Shown piece after piece: positions 25,721 to 35,061 of a DNA stretch of 64,000 bases. The stretch is from an uncultured Faecalicatena sp. (GTDB lineage Bacteria > Bacillota > Clostridia > Lachnospirales > Lachnospiraceae), in assembly GCA_902489075.1 (NCBI GenBank), contig CABTYO010000007.1, forward strand, positions 1 through 64,000. The letters are read 5' to 3'. A model generated the notes under the pieces. The model did no database searches. It saw only the letters and a program-made list of their open reading frames with translations, and had not been told where the DNA came from. The position numbers and the translations under genes were made by a program. Numbering within the stretch: the stretch's first letter is position 1; each line of letters begins with the position of its first letter.

Positions 25721-27957
25721 CAGAAAGAAACTACATGAATCAGTCGCTCAGCGTAGAAGAAAGAGTGGAGGATCTGTTATCGGGACTTACTCTGATGGAG
25801 AAGATCGGACAGATGAACCAGGTGTGGGGATTACTTCAGATGAAAGAGCTGGGCGCTCCTGATCCGGAGGAGATGGCGAGAAAGGGGCTTGCAGGTTCTA
25901 TGCTTTATGTCATGGATCCGGCCGAAAAAAACAGGTTCCAGAAGATTGCGATAGAAGAGAGCCCTTCAAAGATTCCGATTTTATACGGAACAGATGTGGT
26001 AAAAGGTTACACAACGTCTATGCCGATCATGCTTGCCATGGCTGCATCTTTTGATGAAAGTCTGCTCGAAGAGATACAGAGCGTCGCGGCATGCGAAGCC
26101 AGAAAAGACGGAACACACTGGACCTTCTTCCCGAACTCGGATATTGCCAGAGATGTGCGGTGGGGACGCGTCGGCGAGACACTTGGCGAGGATCCTTATC
26201 TGAGCTCTAGACTGGTAGCGGCACAGGTCAGAGGATTCCAGGGAGAAACACTGGATTCAAATTCTACTATAATGGCGTGTGTAAAACATTTTGCGGGCTA
26301 TGCAGCCTGCAAGGGCGGAAGAGACTACGAAGAGGCAGACATCTCAGAGGCCGAGCTGAGAAATGTTTATCTGCTTCCGTTTAAAGCCGGACTGGATGCC
26401 GGAGTGGGGACGGTTATGTCCGCTTATATGGATCTGAACAATATCCCGGCGACAGGCAATCAGTTCTTAATGAAGAAGATCCTGAGGGATGAATGGAATT
26501 TTAACGGATTTGTTGTGACAGACGCTTCCACAGTAGGAAGTATGGTAACACAGGGCTTTGCGAAGGATCGAAAGGACGCGGCTTACAAAGCAGTAAAATC
26601 CTCGATCAATATGGACATGGGCAGCTTCTGCTATGCGGAGAATCTGGCGGCTCTGGTGCAGGAAGGCAAGGTAACAGAAGAGGAGATTGATGATGCAGTT
26701 CGTCCGATTCTGGCGGCGAAGTTCAGACTGGGGCTGTTTGAGCATCCTTATGTGGAGGAAGCGGGCACTTCTTATGTGGATCCGAACGGCGCAAAGATTG
26801 CCAGAAAGGCAGCTCTTAAGTCACTGGTGCTGTTAAAAAATGAAGACAAAGTGCTTCCGTTGTCTGCCGGTATGAAGAAGCTGGCTGTAGTAGGACCGCT
26901 TGCGGACTCCGCTCACGATCTGGAAGGGCTGACCGGGCTGGGCGCAAGTGTGAGAGGCGAGTCACTTCTGACCGTCCTGAAGAGAGAGCTGCCGGATATG
27001 GAGATTGCGTATGAGCCGGGGCCGTGGATCTACAGACCGATTCCGAATTATATTTCATCGTTTATGCCGGATTTCTTTGGCAATACCGAAAAACGGAATC
27101 AGACAAAAGAAGAGGCAGATGCAGCATTAGAAAGAGCAGTTGCGGTTTCCGCGGATGCAGACGCAGTGCTCTGTGTAATGGGAGAAACGCTCGACATGGC
27201 AGGAGAGTCAGCGAGCCGCATGACGCTGGATCTCCCGGGAAGGCAGCAGGAGCTGTTAGACCGACTGGCTGATCTGGGCAAACCGGTCATCCTTCTTGTT
27301 GTAGGCGCAAGACCGCTAAGCATTACCAAGGCAGCAGAATCGACTTATGTAAAAGCGATTGTAGAGTGCTGGCAGCTGGGAGAACAGGGTGCGGAAGCTG
27401 TCGTTGACGTTCTGTTCGGTAAATACAACCCATCCGGAAAACTGCCGATTACAATCCCGAGGGGAGTCGGACAGTGCCCATGCTATTATGCGCATAACCG
27501 GACGCAGAGACCGGCAGAAGATCAGCTGGAGGGATTCTCCCGATTTGCAGATGACAAGAGTTCACCGCTCTTTCCGTTTGGATATGGTCTGAGCTATTCA
27601 GAATTCCGCTACGATAATCTGCACATTCAGGAAGAGACGATTACCGCCGACGGGGAAGCAGTTGTATCCGCAGATGTTATGAATGTGGGAGAGATGGAAG
27701 GAGAGGAAACCGTACAGCTCTATATCCACCAGAGGTATGGCTCTGATTCCAGACCGGTCAGACTGCTTAAAGGCTTCCGGAAAGTGGTTCTGAAGCCGGG
27801 AGAAAAGCAGACGGTACATTTCAAACTGGGATATGACGAACTGTCATACTGGTCTACCGCACAGGGAAGATATCTGGTCGAGGAAACGGAATTCGATGTC
27901 TGGGTAGGCGGAGATTCAAGAGCGGCACTTCACGGACGGTTTCGTGTTGCAGAATAG
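25717..27957 (+). CDS. bglX: GH3 beta-glucosidase (BglX-like)
   Basis: A 746-residue enzyme of the classic three-domain GH3 type. The barrel (about 10-330) has KHFAGYAACKGGRDY and the nucleophile Asp269 in NGFVVTDASTVGSM. The alpha/beta sandwich (about 365-600) has LKSLVLLKNEDKVLPLS and VLCVMGETLDMAGESASR. The fibronectin-III-like end (about 650-735) has GEETVQLYIHQRYG. No signal peptide is seen, so it is predicted cytoplasmic. It overlaps the symporter gene by four bases. Length and motifs fit BglX-type beta-glucosidases acting on short beta-glucosides; linkage preference cannot be read from sequence. Confidence 0.88.
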   Translation: MTERNYMNQSLSVEERVEDLLSGLTLMEKIGQMNQVWGLLQMKELGAPDPEEMARKGLAGSMLYVMDPAEKNRFQKIAIEESPSKIPILYGTDVVKGYTTSMPIMLAMAASFDESLLEEIQSVAACEARKDGTHWTFFPNSDIARDVRWGRVGETLGEDPYLSSRLVAAQVRGFQGETLDSNSTIMACVKHFAGYAACKGGRDYEEADISEAELRNVYLLPFKAGLDAGVGTVMSAYMDLNNIPATGNQFLMKKILRDEWNFNGFVVTDASTVGSMVTQGFAKDRKDAAYKAVKSSINMDMGSFCYAENLAALVQEGKVTEEEIDDAVRPILAAKFRLGLFEHPYVEEAGTSYVDPNGAKIARKAALKSLVLLKNEDKVLPLSAGMKKLAVVGPLADSAHDLEGLTGLGASVRGESLLTVLKRELPDMEIAYEPGPWIYRPIPNYISSFMPDFFGNTEKRNQTKEEADAALERAVAVSADADAVLCVMGETLDMAGESASRMTLDLPGRQQELLDRLADLGKPVILLVVGARPLSITKAAESTYVKAIVECWQLGEQGAEAVVDVLFGKYNPSGKLPITIPRGVGQCPCYYAHNRTQRPAEDQLEGFSRFADDKSSPLFPFGYGLSYSEFRYDNLHIQEETITADGEAVVSADVMNVGEMEGEETVQLYIHQRYGSDSRPVRLLKGFRKVVLKPGEKQTVHFKLGYDELSYWSTAQGRYLVEETEFDVWVGGDSRAALHGRFRVAE

Positions 27958-28008
27958 AAAGCGATGATTCTAGAGTACGATAATTTTAGCAAAATGATAA
28001 TAAAAAGC

Positions 28009-28025
28009 GATTATTTTAAATAATC
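28009..28025. promoter_or_regulatory. Perfect inverted repeat upstream of GH2 gene
   Basis: GATTATT (28009-28015) and AATAATC (28019-28025) form a perfect 7-bp dyad with a three-base centre. It lies 19 bp before the GH2 start, in an A+T-rich 87-bp gap that also repeats GCGAT-type blocks. It may be an operator for this part of the locus, or a small RNA hairpin. Confidence 0.35.
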
Positions 28026-28044
28026 AGAAAAGGAAGGAGAACAG

Positions 28045-30453
28045 ATGAAACGTCAGAAGTTTAATGATGGATGGATGTTTTACAAAGCGGGAGAGGAACA
28101 AAAGGTAAAGCCGGTACATCTGCCCCATGATGCCATGAGGGAGCAAAAGAGAATCAAGGGCCTGCAGAATGGCGGTTATACAGGATTTTTTCCGAGTGGA
28201 GATTATTGCTATGAGAAAATAATCTACGGAGAAGAAGCGTATCAGACGCAAACGATGATCCTGGAATTTGAAGGCGTTTATATGGACAGTAAAGTCTATC
28301 TGAACGGCGAATGCATCGGCGGAAGAGTGTATGGATACAGTCATTTTTATGTGGATCTGACCGGAAAACTGCTGACAGGACAGGAGAATCTTTTAAAGGT
28401 AGCGGTGCACTGCAGTCAGGTGCCGAACGCCAGATGGTATCCGGGAAACGGGATCTACCGGCCAGTTTATCTGTGGACGGGCAGCACAGAGTATCTGCCG
28501 CCGGAGTGTGCGACGATCAGAACCTTATCTATCAATCCAGCACGCATCAGCGTGGATGTTGAGGCTGTGAAGGACACCGATACAGAGGTTGTCACAAACA
28601 TTTATTACAAAGGGAAAAAGGCTGCTTCCGGAACAGGATGCCATTGTGAGATCGATATCGCGGATGCAAGGCTCTGGGATGAATCACATCCGGAGCTGTA
28701 CGAAGCTCATATCTATTTGAAGAAAAATGGAAATGTGATCGACAGCGCTGTAGAGTCGTTTGGTATCCGCACACTGGCATGGAGCGAAGACCGCGGACTG
28801 ACGATGAATGGTCAATCCGTGAAGCTGAAAGGCGGATGTGTACACCATGACAACGGTATTCTGGGCGCCTGCGAATTCGAGGCTGCTGCGTACAGACGTG
28901 TCAGGATCTTAAAAGAGGCTGGATTTAATGCCATCCGCAGTTCCCATTATCCGATGAGCAAAACAATGCTGAAAGTCTGTGATGAGCTGGGCATGTATGT
29001 AAAGGACGAAGCATTTGACTCATGGAGAGAGAGCCAGGGATTGTACGGATATCCGCTGGATTTTGATGCAGAGTGGAAAAAAGATCTGGAGTCCATGATA
29101 CAGAAAGACAAAAACCACCCCTGTGTAGTGATTTACTCCATCGGAAATGAGATACCGGATACAGCTACGCTGGAAGGCGCCGTATTAACGAAAGAGATGA
29201 CGGAGGTCTGCCACAGTCTGGACAGTACCAGACCGGTTACGGTATGTCCGAACCTCATGCTGAATATTATGCATCAGATGGGTGTTTCTGTTTCTGTCAG
29301 CGGGGACAAGACACCGCAGAAAGAAGACATAACGGATCCGCTGGCTGTGGAAGATGATTCCGATATGGGCGGATCCGCACTGATCAATCAGCTGGTCGCT
29401 CTTGCACCGCTGCTCAAAAAGCTGCTTCTGACACCAAAGCGTGCAGACAAGGCAGTAAAAGACTGCTATAAGCATGTAGATATTGCGGGGTACAACTATG
29501 GCCCAAGTGTGTATGAAAAACATCATGTCATGCATCCGGACCGCATCATACTCGGAACAGAGACCAGCCCGTGTGAGATCGCAGAAAACTGGGAACTGGT
29601 AAAACGGAATCCGTTTGTTATCGGAGACTTCATGTGGACTGCATGGGATTATCTGGGAGAAGGCGGCGCAGGACTGATCGAGTATGGCAAGAGCTCAGGC
29701 TCATTTGTGAAAAAATATCCGATCGTATCGGCTTACACCGGGGCGATCGACCTTATCGGACATAAAGACACAATCGGACATCTGGCATCTATCGTATGGG
29801 ATGCAGAAGAAAAACCGTTTATCGCGGCACGGCCGTTGGACAAAGCCGGCGAAAAGGTGAAGTTCTCCAGTTACCGAACAACAGATGCTCTGGACTGCTG
29901 GACATGGCCGGGACATGAAGGAAAGAAAGCAGAGGTACAGGTATACAGCAAGGGACGTGAAGTAGAGCTGTTCCAAAATGGAAAGTCTCTCGGCAGAAAA
30001 AAACTGAAAAACTGCAAAACAGCTTTTAAGGTAACGTATCAGCCGGGTACGCTGAAAGCTGTCAGCTATACGGAAAGAGGAACAAAGAAAGCAGAAAGCA
30101 TATTAAAAACCGCGTCAAAGGAAACAGTTCTCACATGCGTGGCAGACAAAAATGTATTAAAAGCTGACAGTGAAGATCTTGTATTCATCGATGTAATGCT
30201 GACGGATAAAGCCGGCATTGTAAAAAGCGCGGAAGAAAAGAAGATCAGGATCCAGGTAAGCGGAGTGGGCACGCTGGAAGCAGTGGGAAGCGGACGTCCT
30301 GAGACAACAGAGGCGTATACCGATGATGCGTTTACGACTTATCAGGGCCGCATGCAGGCCATCATCCGCAGCGGCAAGGATGCCGGAAAAATCACAGTAA
30401 CTGTGTCAGCGGATGGCATGGACAGTTGGACGAAGGAATTTACGACAAGATAG
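28045..30453 (+). CDS. GH2 glycoside hydrolase (beta-galactosidase-like)
   Basis: An 802-residue enzyme. The sugar-binding jelly roll (about 1-140) has WMFYKAGEEQKVKPVHLPHD and ARWYPGNGIYRPVYLW. An Ig-like middle domain and a catalytic TIM barrel (about 255-560) follow, with acid/base Glu369 in YSIGNEIPD and nucleophile Glu506 in ILGTETSPCE. C-terminal Ig-like domains come last, including an adhesin-like segment after 690. AGGAAGGAG precedes the start. There is no signal peptide. GH2 covers beta-galactosidase, beta-glucuronidase and beta-mannosidase; the HHDNGILGACE and SHYPMSK motifs are of the galactosidase-like type, but the substrate is uncertain. Confidence 0.87.
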   Translation: MKRQKFNDGWMFYKAGEEQKVKPVHLPHDAMREQKRIKGLQNGGYTGFFPSGDYCYEKIIYGEEAYQTQTMILEFEGVYMDSKVYLNGECIGGRVYGYSHFYVDLTGKLLTGQENLLKVAVHCSQVPNARWYPGNGIYRPVYLWTGSTEYLPPECATIRTLSINPARISVDVEAVKDTDTEVVTNIYYKGKKAASGTGCHCEIDIADARLWDESHPELYEAHIYLKKNGNVIDSAVESFGIRTLAWSEDRGLTMNGQSVKLKGGCVHHDNGILGACEFEAAAYRRVRILKEAGFNAIRSSHYPMSKTMLKVCDELGMYVKDEAFDSWRESQGLYGYPLDFDAEWKKDLESMIQKDKNHPCVVIYSIGNEIPDTATLEGAVLTKEMTEVCHSLDSTRPVTVCPNLMLNIMHQMGVSVSVSGDKTPQKEDITDPLAVEDDSDMGGSALINQLVALAPLLKKLLLTPKRADKAVKDCYKHVDIAGYNYGPSVYEKHHVMHPDRIILGTETSPCEIAENWELVKRNPFVIGDFMWTAWDYLGEGGAGLIEYGKSSGSFVKKYPIVSAYTGAIDLIGHKDTIGHLASIVWDAEEKPFIAARPLDKAGEKVKFSSYRTTDALDCWTWPGHEGKKAEVQVYSKGREVELFQNGKSLGRKKLKNCKTAFKVTYQPGTLKAVSYTERGTKKAESILKTASKETVLTCVADKNVLKADSEDLVFIDVMLTDKAGIVKSAEEKKIRIQVSGVGTLEAVGSGRPETTEAYTDDAFTTYQGRMQAIIRSGKDAGKITVTVSADGMDSWTKEFTTR

Positions 30454-30469
30454 TAAAGGGGGAAGAGGA

Positions 30470-30694
30470 ATGGAGAAAGTTAAAACGAAATCTAATTTTA
30501 CAAAACCCAAAATGGTTATATTTTCTTCCTTAAAAGTATCGTGCGGTATTGGCACCATATTGATCGGGTGGGTAACATTCTTTGCAACGGAATATCTCGG
30601 ATTGTCAGCTGCAACGGTAGGCGGTGCAGTGGTTCCAATGCTTGTAGCAAGAATCGGAACCACCAGGAAGGAACTGGCTGAAAGGAACCATTAA
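30470..30694 (+). pseudogene. Remnant of a fourth GPH symporter (internally deleted)
   Basis: A 74-residue frame starts like an intact paralogue (FTKPKMVIFSSLKVSCGIG, FFATEYLGLSAATVG). It then jumps directly to a piece of the mid-protein loop (GAVVPMLVARIGTT, equivalent to GGIVIPQLAANVGTT) and next to the extreme C-terminus (RKELAER). At least two in-frame deletions have removed about 370 residues while leaving an open frame with a good ribosome site. It cannot form a transporter. It lies between GH2 and the truncated deacetylase, in the same orientation as the intact paralogue at 31250. Confidence 0.8.
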
Positions 30695-30717
30695 GTTTAT
30701 CAGACGGAAGGAGAACT

Positions 30718-31122
30718 ATGGGTAAAAAGTATTTTTGCTGGAGTATTGATGACGGGTTAGAGCAGGACAAGAAAATTGTCTGGATATTAAAGGAATCTGG
30801 TATGGGCGCAACGTTTAACCTGAATTCAGGAATGTTCGGGCAGAAGGATATGATCGGCCGCATCGGAAATATTGGCTGGAAGATCACGTCGGCTGAACGA
30901 TACAAAAAAAGTCATCATTTTATAAAATATACTAAGAGCTATCGTATTCCAAAGGATGAGGTGCGCCAGGTATATGAGGGGTTTGAGGTGGCTTCTCATG
31001 GATGGCATCATAATGATTTCAGGACAGCATCCCGGGAGAAAACGAAAACCAGCATCCTGCAGGATAAAAAGAATCTGGAAAAAATATTTGGTACCGCAAT
31101 CTCAGGGTTTGCGCATCTGTGA
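30718..31122 (+). pseudogene. Truncated polysaccharide deacetylase (NodB-like)
   Basis: A 134-residue frame with the first NodB-homology motifs: FCWSIDDGLEQDKKIVWIL (metal and catalytic Asp pair) and EVASHGWHHNDF (H-x-x-x-H metal ligands). It stops at GTAISGFAHL, where the family normally continues G-F-A-Y-P with the remaining catalytic Arg/Asp/His motifs. The sequence up to 31170 in another frame shows no continuation, so the gene is truncated, probably by the same rearrangements that shrank the neighbouring GPH remnant. A small active fragment is unlikely but not excluded. AAGGAG precedes the start. Confidence 0.65.
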
Positions 31123-31249
31123 TAAGGTCGCCGGAAGACAGGATATTATCTGTTGTTCAACAGCAGAGGCACTGGGTTTTTCCGATAAGTAACTGTATAA
31201 AAACGGGCAGAAAATAATGTAACTGCCAGGAGAGTAAAGAGAGGACAAA

Positions 31250-32590
31250 ATGAAAAATACGAAAAATACGTTTACAAAACCGAAAATGTTTATATTTTCA
31301 TCGTTAAAAGTATCGTGTGGTCTGGGGACTTTAATGCTGGGCTGGGTAACCTTTTTTTCAACAGAATATCTTGGATTGTCGGCAGCAACCGTAGGACTGC
31401 TGTTTATGGTATCTAAAATATTTGATGGATTTACAGATCTTATTGCAGGGTATGTAATCGATAAAACACATAGCAAACTGGGAAAAGGAAGACCGTTTGA
31501 CCTGGCGCAGATTGGGTACTGGATCAGCATCATCCTGTTATTCGTCGTTCCGATCATGAGCGTCAATCTGACCTATGCGTGGATATTTGTTATGTATACC
31601 CTTGCCAACTCTATTTTCCTGACGTTGCTTAACTGTGCAGACCCGGTATATATGGTAAATGTTATCGATAATCCGAATCAGTCTATTGTCGCGAATGCCG
31701 TAGTCGGAATGGCTTCTATGGTTGTTTCAATGGTCGGAGGAATCGTTTTGCCACAGCTGGTAAGAAATATGGGGACTTCCAGATCAGGATGGGCAACAAT
31801 TGCAATTACGGTCGGAGTGCCGTCTCTGGCAATCGGACTTCTGCGTTTCTTCCTTGTAAAAGAAAAAGAAGGAAGGGAGAGCAGCGTAGAGAAATTTACG
31901 CTGAAGGATGCAGGTAGAGTGATTATCAGCAATAAATATATTCTTATTGTGGCACTGATTAACCTGACTTCGAGCCTGGGATATCATATGGCAAGTGGTG
32001 TTACAAATTATTACTGTAACTATGTGTTTGGAGACGTAGGAATCGCGTCTCTGCTGTCGCTGACAATGCTCTCGAGTGTTATATCGATTATCCTGACGCC
32101 TATCGTAACGAAAAAAATAGGATTTACAAAGTTTATGAGAGTTCTTACGGTTGTGTCAATTGCAGCGAACCTGCTCCGTCTTGCAAATCCATACAATGTT
32201 ATGCTGATCTTTATAAGCGGTTTCTTTACAGGTATCGGTACACTCACGATATGGCTTTATATCAATACATTTATCATTGACTGCATGGATTATGGCGAAT
32301 GGCACACAGGTGTCCGCAGCGAAGGATCCACATCCTGCGTACAGTCCGTGTTCGGTAAGATCGGTCAGGCATTTGGCGTAGGATTAATCGGAATCCTTAT
32401 GGGAGCAAGCGGATATTCCAGTTCTCTTGCAGCTCAGCCGGATTCAGCGATTAAGATGCTGATCGCAATGTTTTCCCTGATTCCGGCTGTATTCCTGTTC
32501 GTTCAGTATATTCTGCTCAGAATGTATAACCTGGAGGATAAACTTCCGCAGATTAGAAAAGAGCTGGCAGAGAAAAAGAGAGAAGCATAA
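31250..32590 (+). CDS. GPH-family sugar:cation symporter (MFS)
   Basis: A 446-residue, 12-helix transporter: TFTKPKMFIFSSLKVSCG, FMVSKIFDGFTDLIAGYV, KLGKGRPFDLAQIGYW, IIDCMDYGEWHTGVRSEG. It is very similar in layout to the symporters at 24386 and 10829, which suggests family expansion by duplication inside this locus. GAGAGGA precedes the ATG. The alpha/beta esterase gene follows 49 bp later on the same strand, so this transporter and esterase probably handle an acylated glycoside together. Confidence 0.92.
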   Translation: MKNTKNTFTKPKMFIFSSLKVSCGLGTLMLGWVTFFSTEYLGLSAATVGLLFMVSKIFDGFTDLIAGYVIDKTHSKLGKGRPFDLAQIGYWISIILLFVVPIMSVNLTYAWIFVMYTLANSIFLTLLNCADPVYMVNVIDNPNQSIVANAVVGMASMVVSMVGGIVLPQLVRNMGTSRSGWATIAITVGVPSLAIGLLRFFLVKEKEGRESSVEKFTLKDAGRVIISNKYILIVALINLTSSLGYHMASGVTNYYCNYVFGDVGIASLLSLTMLSSVISIILTPIVTKKIGFTKFMRVLTVVSIAANLLRLANPYNVMLIFISGFFTGIGTLTIWLYINTFIIDCMDYGEWHTGVRSEGSTSCVQSVFGKIGQAFGVGLIGILMGASGYSSSLAAQPDSAIKMLIAMFSLIPAVFLFVQYILLRMYNLEDKLPQIRKELAEKKREA

Positions 32591-32639
32591 TGCGTCCATG
32601 AAGAGATTGCCGTTGTAAAACAAGGAAGGAAAGAACAAA

Positions 32640-33686
32640 ATGAATAAAAAAATAAAAACCGAAATCCCCATCTGGGGAAATATGATTCCGGGAAACAACC
32701 AGAAAAACAAGACAGCGGTTATGGATATCGGACGCCGGAAACCGGATTTTATTCTTTTGTTGAAAGCGGCGTTCAGTATGCCGGGTACAACGATGAAGAA
32801 TGGCAGAAAAGCAAAGCAGGCGCTGGAAACGTATCAGTATTATCATGAGATAAAGACCGGATTTCGTCCGGAAACCTATGAAGATGTTCCATGTATTGAT
32901 TACTATCCGTGTGAGGGTGCGGAAACAGCGGTACTGATTATTCCAGGCGGAGGATTTACTTATCAGTCAAACTCCGGAGCGGAGCCGGAGAAGCAGTATG
33001 AGGCAGGTATGATGGCAGCCCGGTTAAATGAAGCCGGCATCGCAGCATTTGTACTTTCCCGTTATCGGCTGACCCCGTACAGGATGCCCATTCCTCTGCT
33101 GGACGCACAGCGCGCGGTCCGCTATATCAAATACCATGCAAAAGAGTTTTCGATTCATCCGGACAAGCTGGGGATCATGGGCTTTTCTGCCGGAGGTTTA
33201 GAAACATCGGGAACGATTAACATACTCAGAAACCGCTCGGTAAATGAGATTTTATCAGACGCAGGCATGGACGATATTACATATGTGCAGGACGAAATCG
33301 ATAAGACAGATACCGGATGTGCTTTTGCCGGACTCATTTATCCGATGCTGGGATTCCGCGGAGATGTGCCGATGATGTATACGGTTTTCCCAATAGAAGA
33401 AGTTGAGGATGAAACAAAACGCAGCGTGCTTCTGGATAAATATGATACCGTTAATTATGTGAGGCGGGGAGATATTCCACAGTTCATCGCAATGGGGACG
33501 AAGGATAATGCAGTTGACGATGCGGATGATAAGACCAGATATATGGCGGCCCTGAAAAAGAATCAGGTTCCGTATGAGTATCTGTCGGTTGAGGGAGCAA
33601 AGCACGGATTTGGTGCGAGCAATAAAAAGTATATCTACTGGGTGGACCGGTATATTAGCTGGATAAAAAAGGTGACTGAGAAATAA
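32640..33686 (+). CDS. Alpha/beta-hydrolase, BD-FAE / acetyl-xylan-esterase-like
   Basis: A 348-residue esterase. The oxyanion-hole motif is VLIIPGGGFTYQSN, the nucleophile elbow LGIMGFSAGG gives Ser183, the acid probably lies in AMGTKDNAVDDAD, and the His is in EGAKHGFGAS. This motif set fits the bacterial carbohydrate-esterase (BD-FAE, Axe1-like) group that removes acetyl or feruloyl groups from plant glycans. The N-terminal 70 residues are basic and not clearly a signal peptide. It is the last gene of the locus and is closed by a strong terminator at 33709. Confidence 0.85.
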   Translation: MNKKIKTEIPIWGNMIPGNNQKNKTAVMDIGRRKPDFILLLKAAFSMPGTTMKNGRKAKQALETYQYYHEIKTGFRPETYEDVPCIDYYPCEGAETAVLIIPGGGFTYQSNSGAEPEKQYEAGMMAARLNEAGIAAFVLSRYRLTPYRMPIPLLDAQRAVRYIKYHAKEFSIHPDKLGIMGFSAGGLETSGTINILRNRSVNEILSDAGMDDITYVQDEIDKTDTGCAFAGLIYPMLGFRGDVPMMYTVFPIEEVEDETKRSVLLDKYDTVNYVRRGDIPQFIAMGTKDNAVDDADDKTRYMAALKKNQVPYEYLSVEGAKHGFGASNKKYIYWVDRYISWIKKVTEK

Positions 33687-33708
33687 AAGGGCCTGATGTA
33701 ATGGACAG

Positions 33709-33750
33709 AACCCCGGAAATGCCGAAAAAGGGCGTTTCCGGGGTTGTTTT
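33709..33750 (+). terminator. Terminator of the glycoside locus
   Basis: The arms AACCCCGGAAATGCC (33709-33723) and GGGCGTTTCCGGGGTT, ending at 33745, form a G+C-rich stem with a short A-rich loop, followed by GTTTTATG and a T-rich stretch. It is a strong intrinsic terminator directly behind the esterase gene. Confidence 0.85.
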
Positions 33751-33906
33751 ATGCCCTTTTGTCCAGTCCGCATTTAATGACAGAAAATCCGGTTGTGCGT
33801 TGACAAGGATGCGGGTATAATATAGATAAGACAGTGGGTATCAATCTTTAGTTTTTATATGGCTGTTTTTATGCAATAAACATAACAGTAGAGAGGAGCG
33901 GGGGTT

Positions 33907-35017
33907 ATGGAGGTAAGACTTCCGCTTGGAAATGACAGTTTTCCACGAATTAGGGAAAGCGGAAATTATTATATAGACAAAACAGGTTTTATTTCAAAGC
34001 TTTTGAAAACAGGATTTATGGTTACGTTGATTACCCGTCGTGGGGCTTACCTTGTTGTTGAATCACGATGCTGGCGACCCGGAGCGGGTAAAAGAATATA
34101 CGAGAAAGATTACGGCGTCCAGCCAGTACCTTCTGGGGCTGTTCGGTATGCGCTCGGCGAGGACAATGCTATCCGGCAGATTGGAAAAGCTCATCAGGAG
34201 GGGATTCGGTTTGACCTTGTGCTTTTGGATTGGAAAATGCCCGGTATGAACGGTATCCAAACGGCCAGAAAAATCAGGACCATGCTGCCGGAACATATTC
34301 CAATCCTCCTTCTTACGGCATACGAATGGGATGAGATTGAGGAAGAGGCTGTTGTGGCGGGCATTGATGGCTTCCTGGCAAACCGTTTTTCCTGACCAGT
34401 TTTAAGCAGGCCATTGTAACGGTCCAGGCAAAGGAACAAAAATTGCCGGAAACAGAGGATTCGGATCATATACTGGCAGGCATAACAATACTTGCCGCTG
34501 AAGATAATGAGCTGAATGCAGAGACCTTGCTGGAACTGCCGAATATGAACAACGTAGTGTGTGATCTTGTCAGCAACGGTCAGGAACTGGTGGAAGCATT
34601 CGAGGAATCCGAATCGGGTCAGTATGATTTGTTTTTGACCGATATCCAGATGCCTGTAATGAATGGCTATGATGCGGCTAGGGCCAGCCGTGCCGGCAGC
34701 CATACCCGTGGAAAGGTGATTCCGATAGTTGCAATGACAGCCAATGCGTTTGCAGAGGATGTCAAGGAAGCGATGGATGCCGAAATGGACGCCCATGTGG
34801 CAAAGCCGATTGACATGAAGAACCTGGAAGCAGTGATCACAGAACTTGTAAAAAGAAACATTAGTAGGATGCGGAGGTATTTATGAGTCTGAAGGAATGT
34901 TATGTAAAGCTGGGCGGAGATTATGAAGAGGTATTGGCCCGGCTATTCAGTGAAGATATGGTAAGGCGATTTTTAAAGAAATTTTTAAGCGATGGAACCT
35001 ACCGTCTTTTGTTATAG
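33907..35017 (+). pseudogene. Decayed hybrid histidine kinase fused to an AAA-ATPase-like start
   Basis: Several frames hold ordered fragments. At 33907 there is an AAA-ATPase-like (PF09820 type) N-terminus, MEVRLPLGNDSF, with YYIDKTGFISKLLKTGF. Around 34050-34130, in a second frame, lies HisKA text (NHDAGDPERVKEYTRKITAS, SQYLLGL). Back in the first frame a receiver domain has Asp in LVLLDWKMPGMNG. A one-base shift near 34390 leads to a linker (KPFFLTSFKQAIVTVQ) and a second receiver with DLFLTDIQMPVMNG. At 34883-35017 a 44-residue Hpt start (MSLKECYVKLGGDYEEVLAR) is cut before its His. The order fits a large hybrid kinase that lost its sensor, ATPase domain and Hpt end. Confidence 0.72.
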
Positions 35018-35061
35018 TAGATACAATGAAGCGGATATAAAATTTAAAGGAGATTACAGGC

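Noticed and set aside
33800..33821. TTGACA followed by TATAAT as a promoter for 33907
   Set aside because: The two boxes are only 10 bp apart, too close to work together as a sigma-A promoter.
34194..34796. 200-codon minus-strand open frame
   Set aside because: Covers both receiver domains of the decayed kinase on the opposite strand; the plus-strand text has clear receiver motifs.
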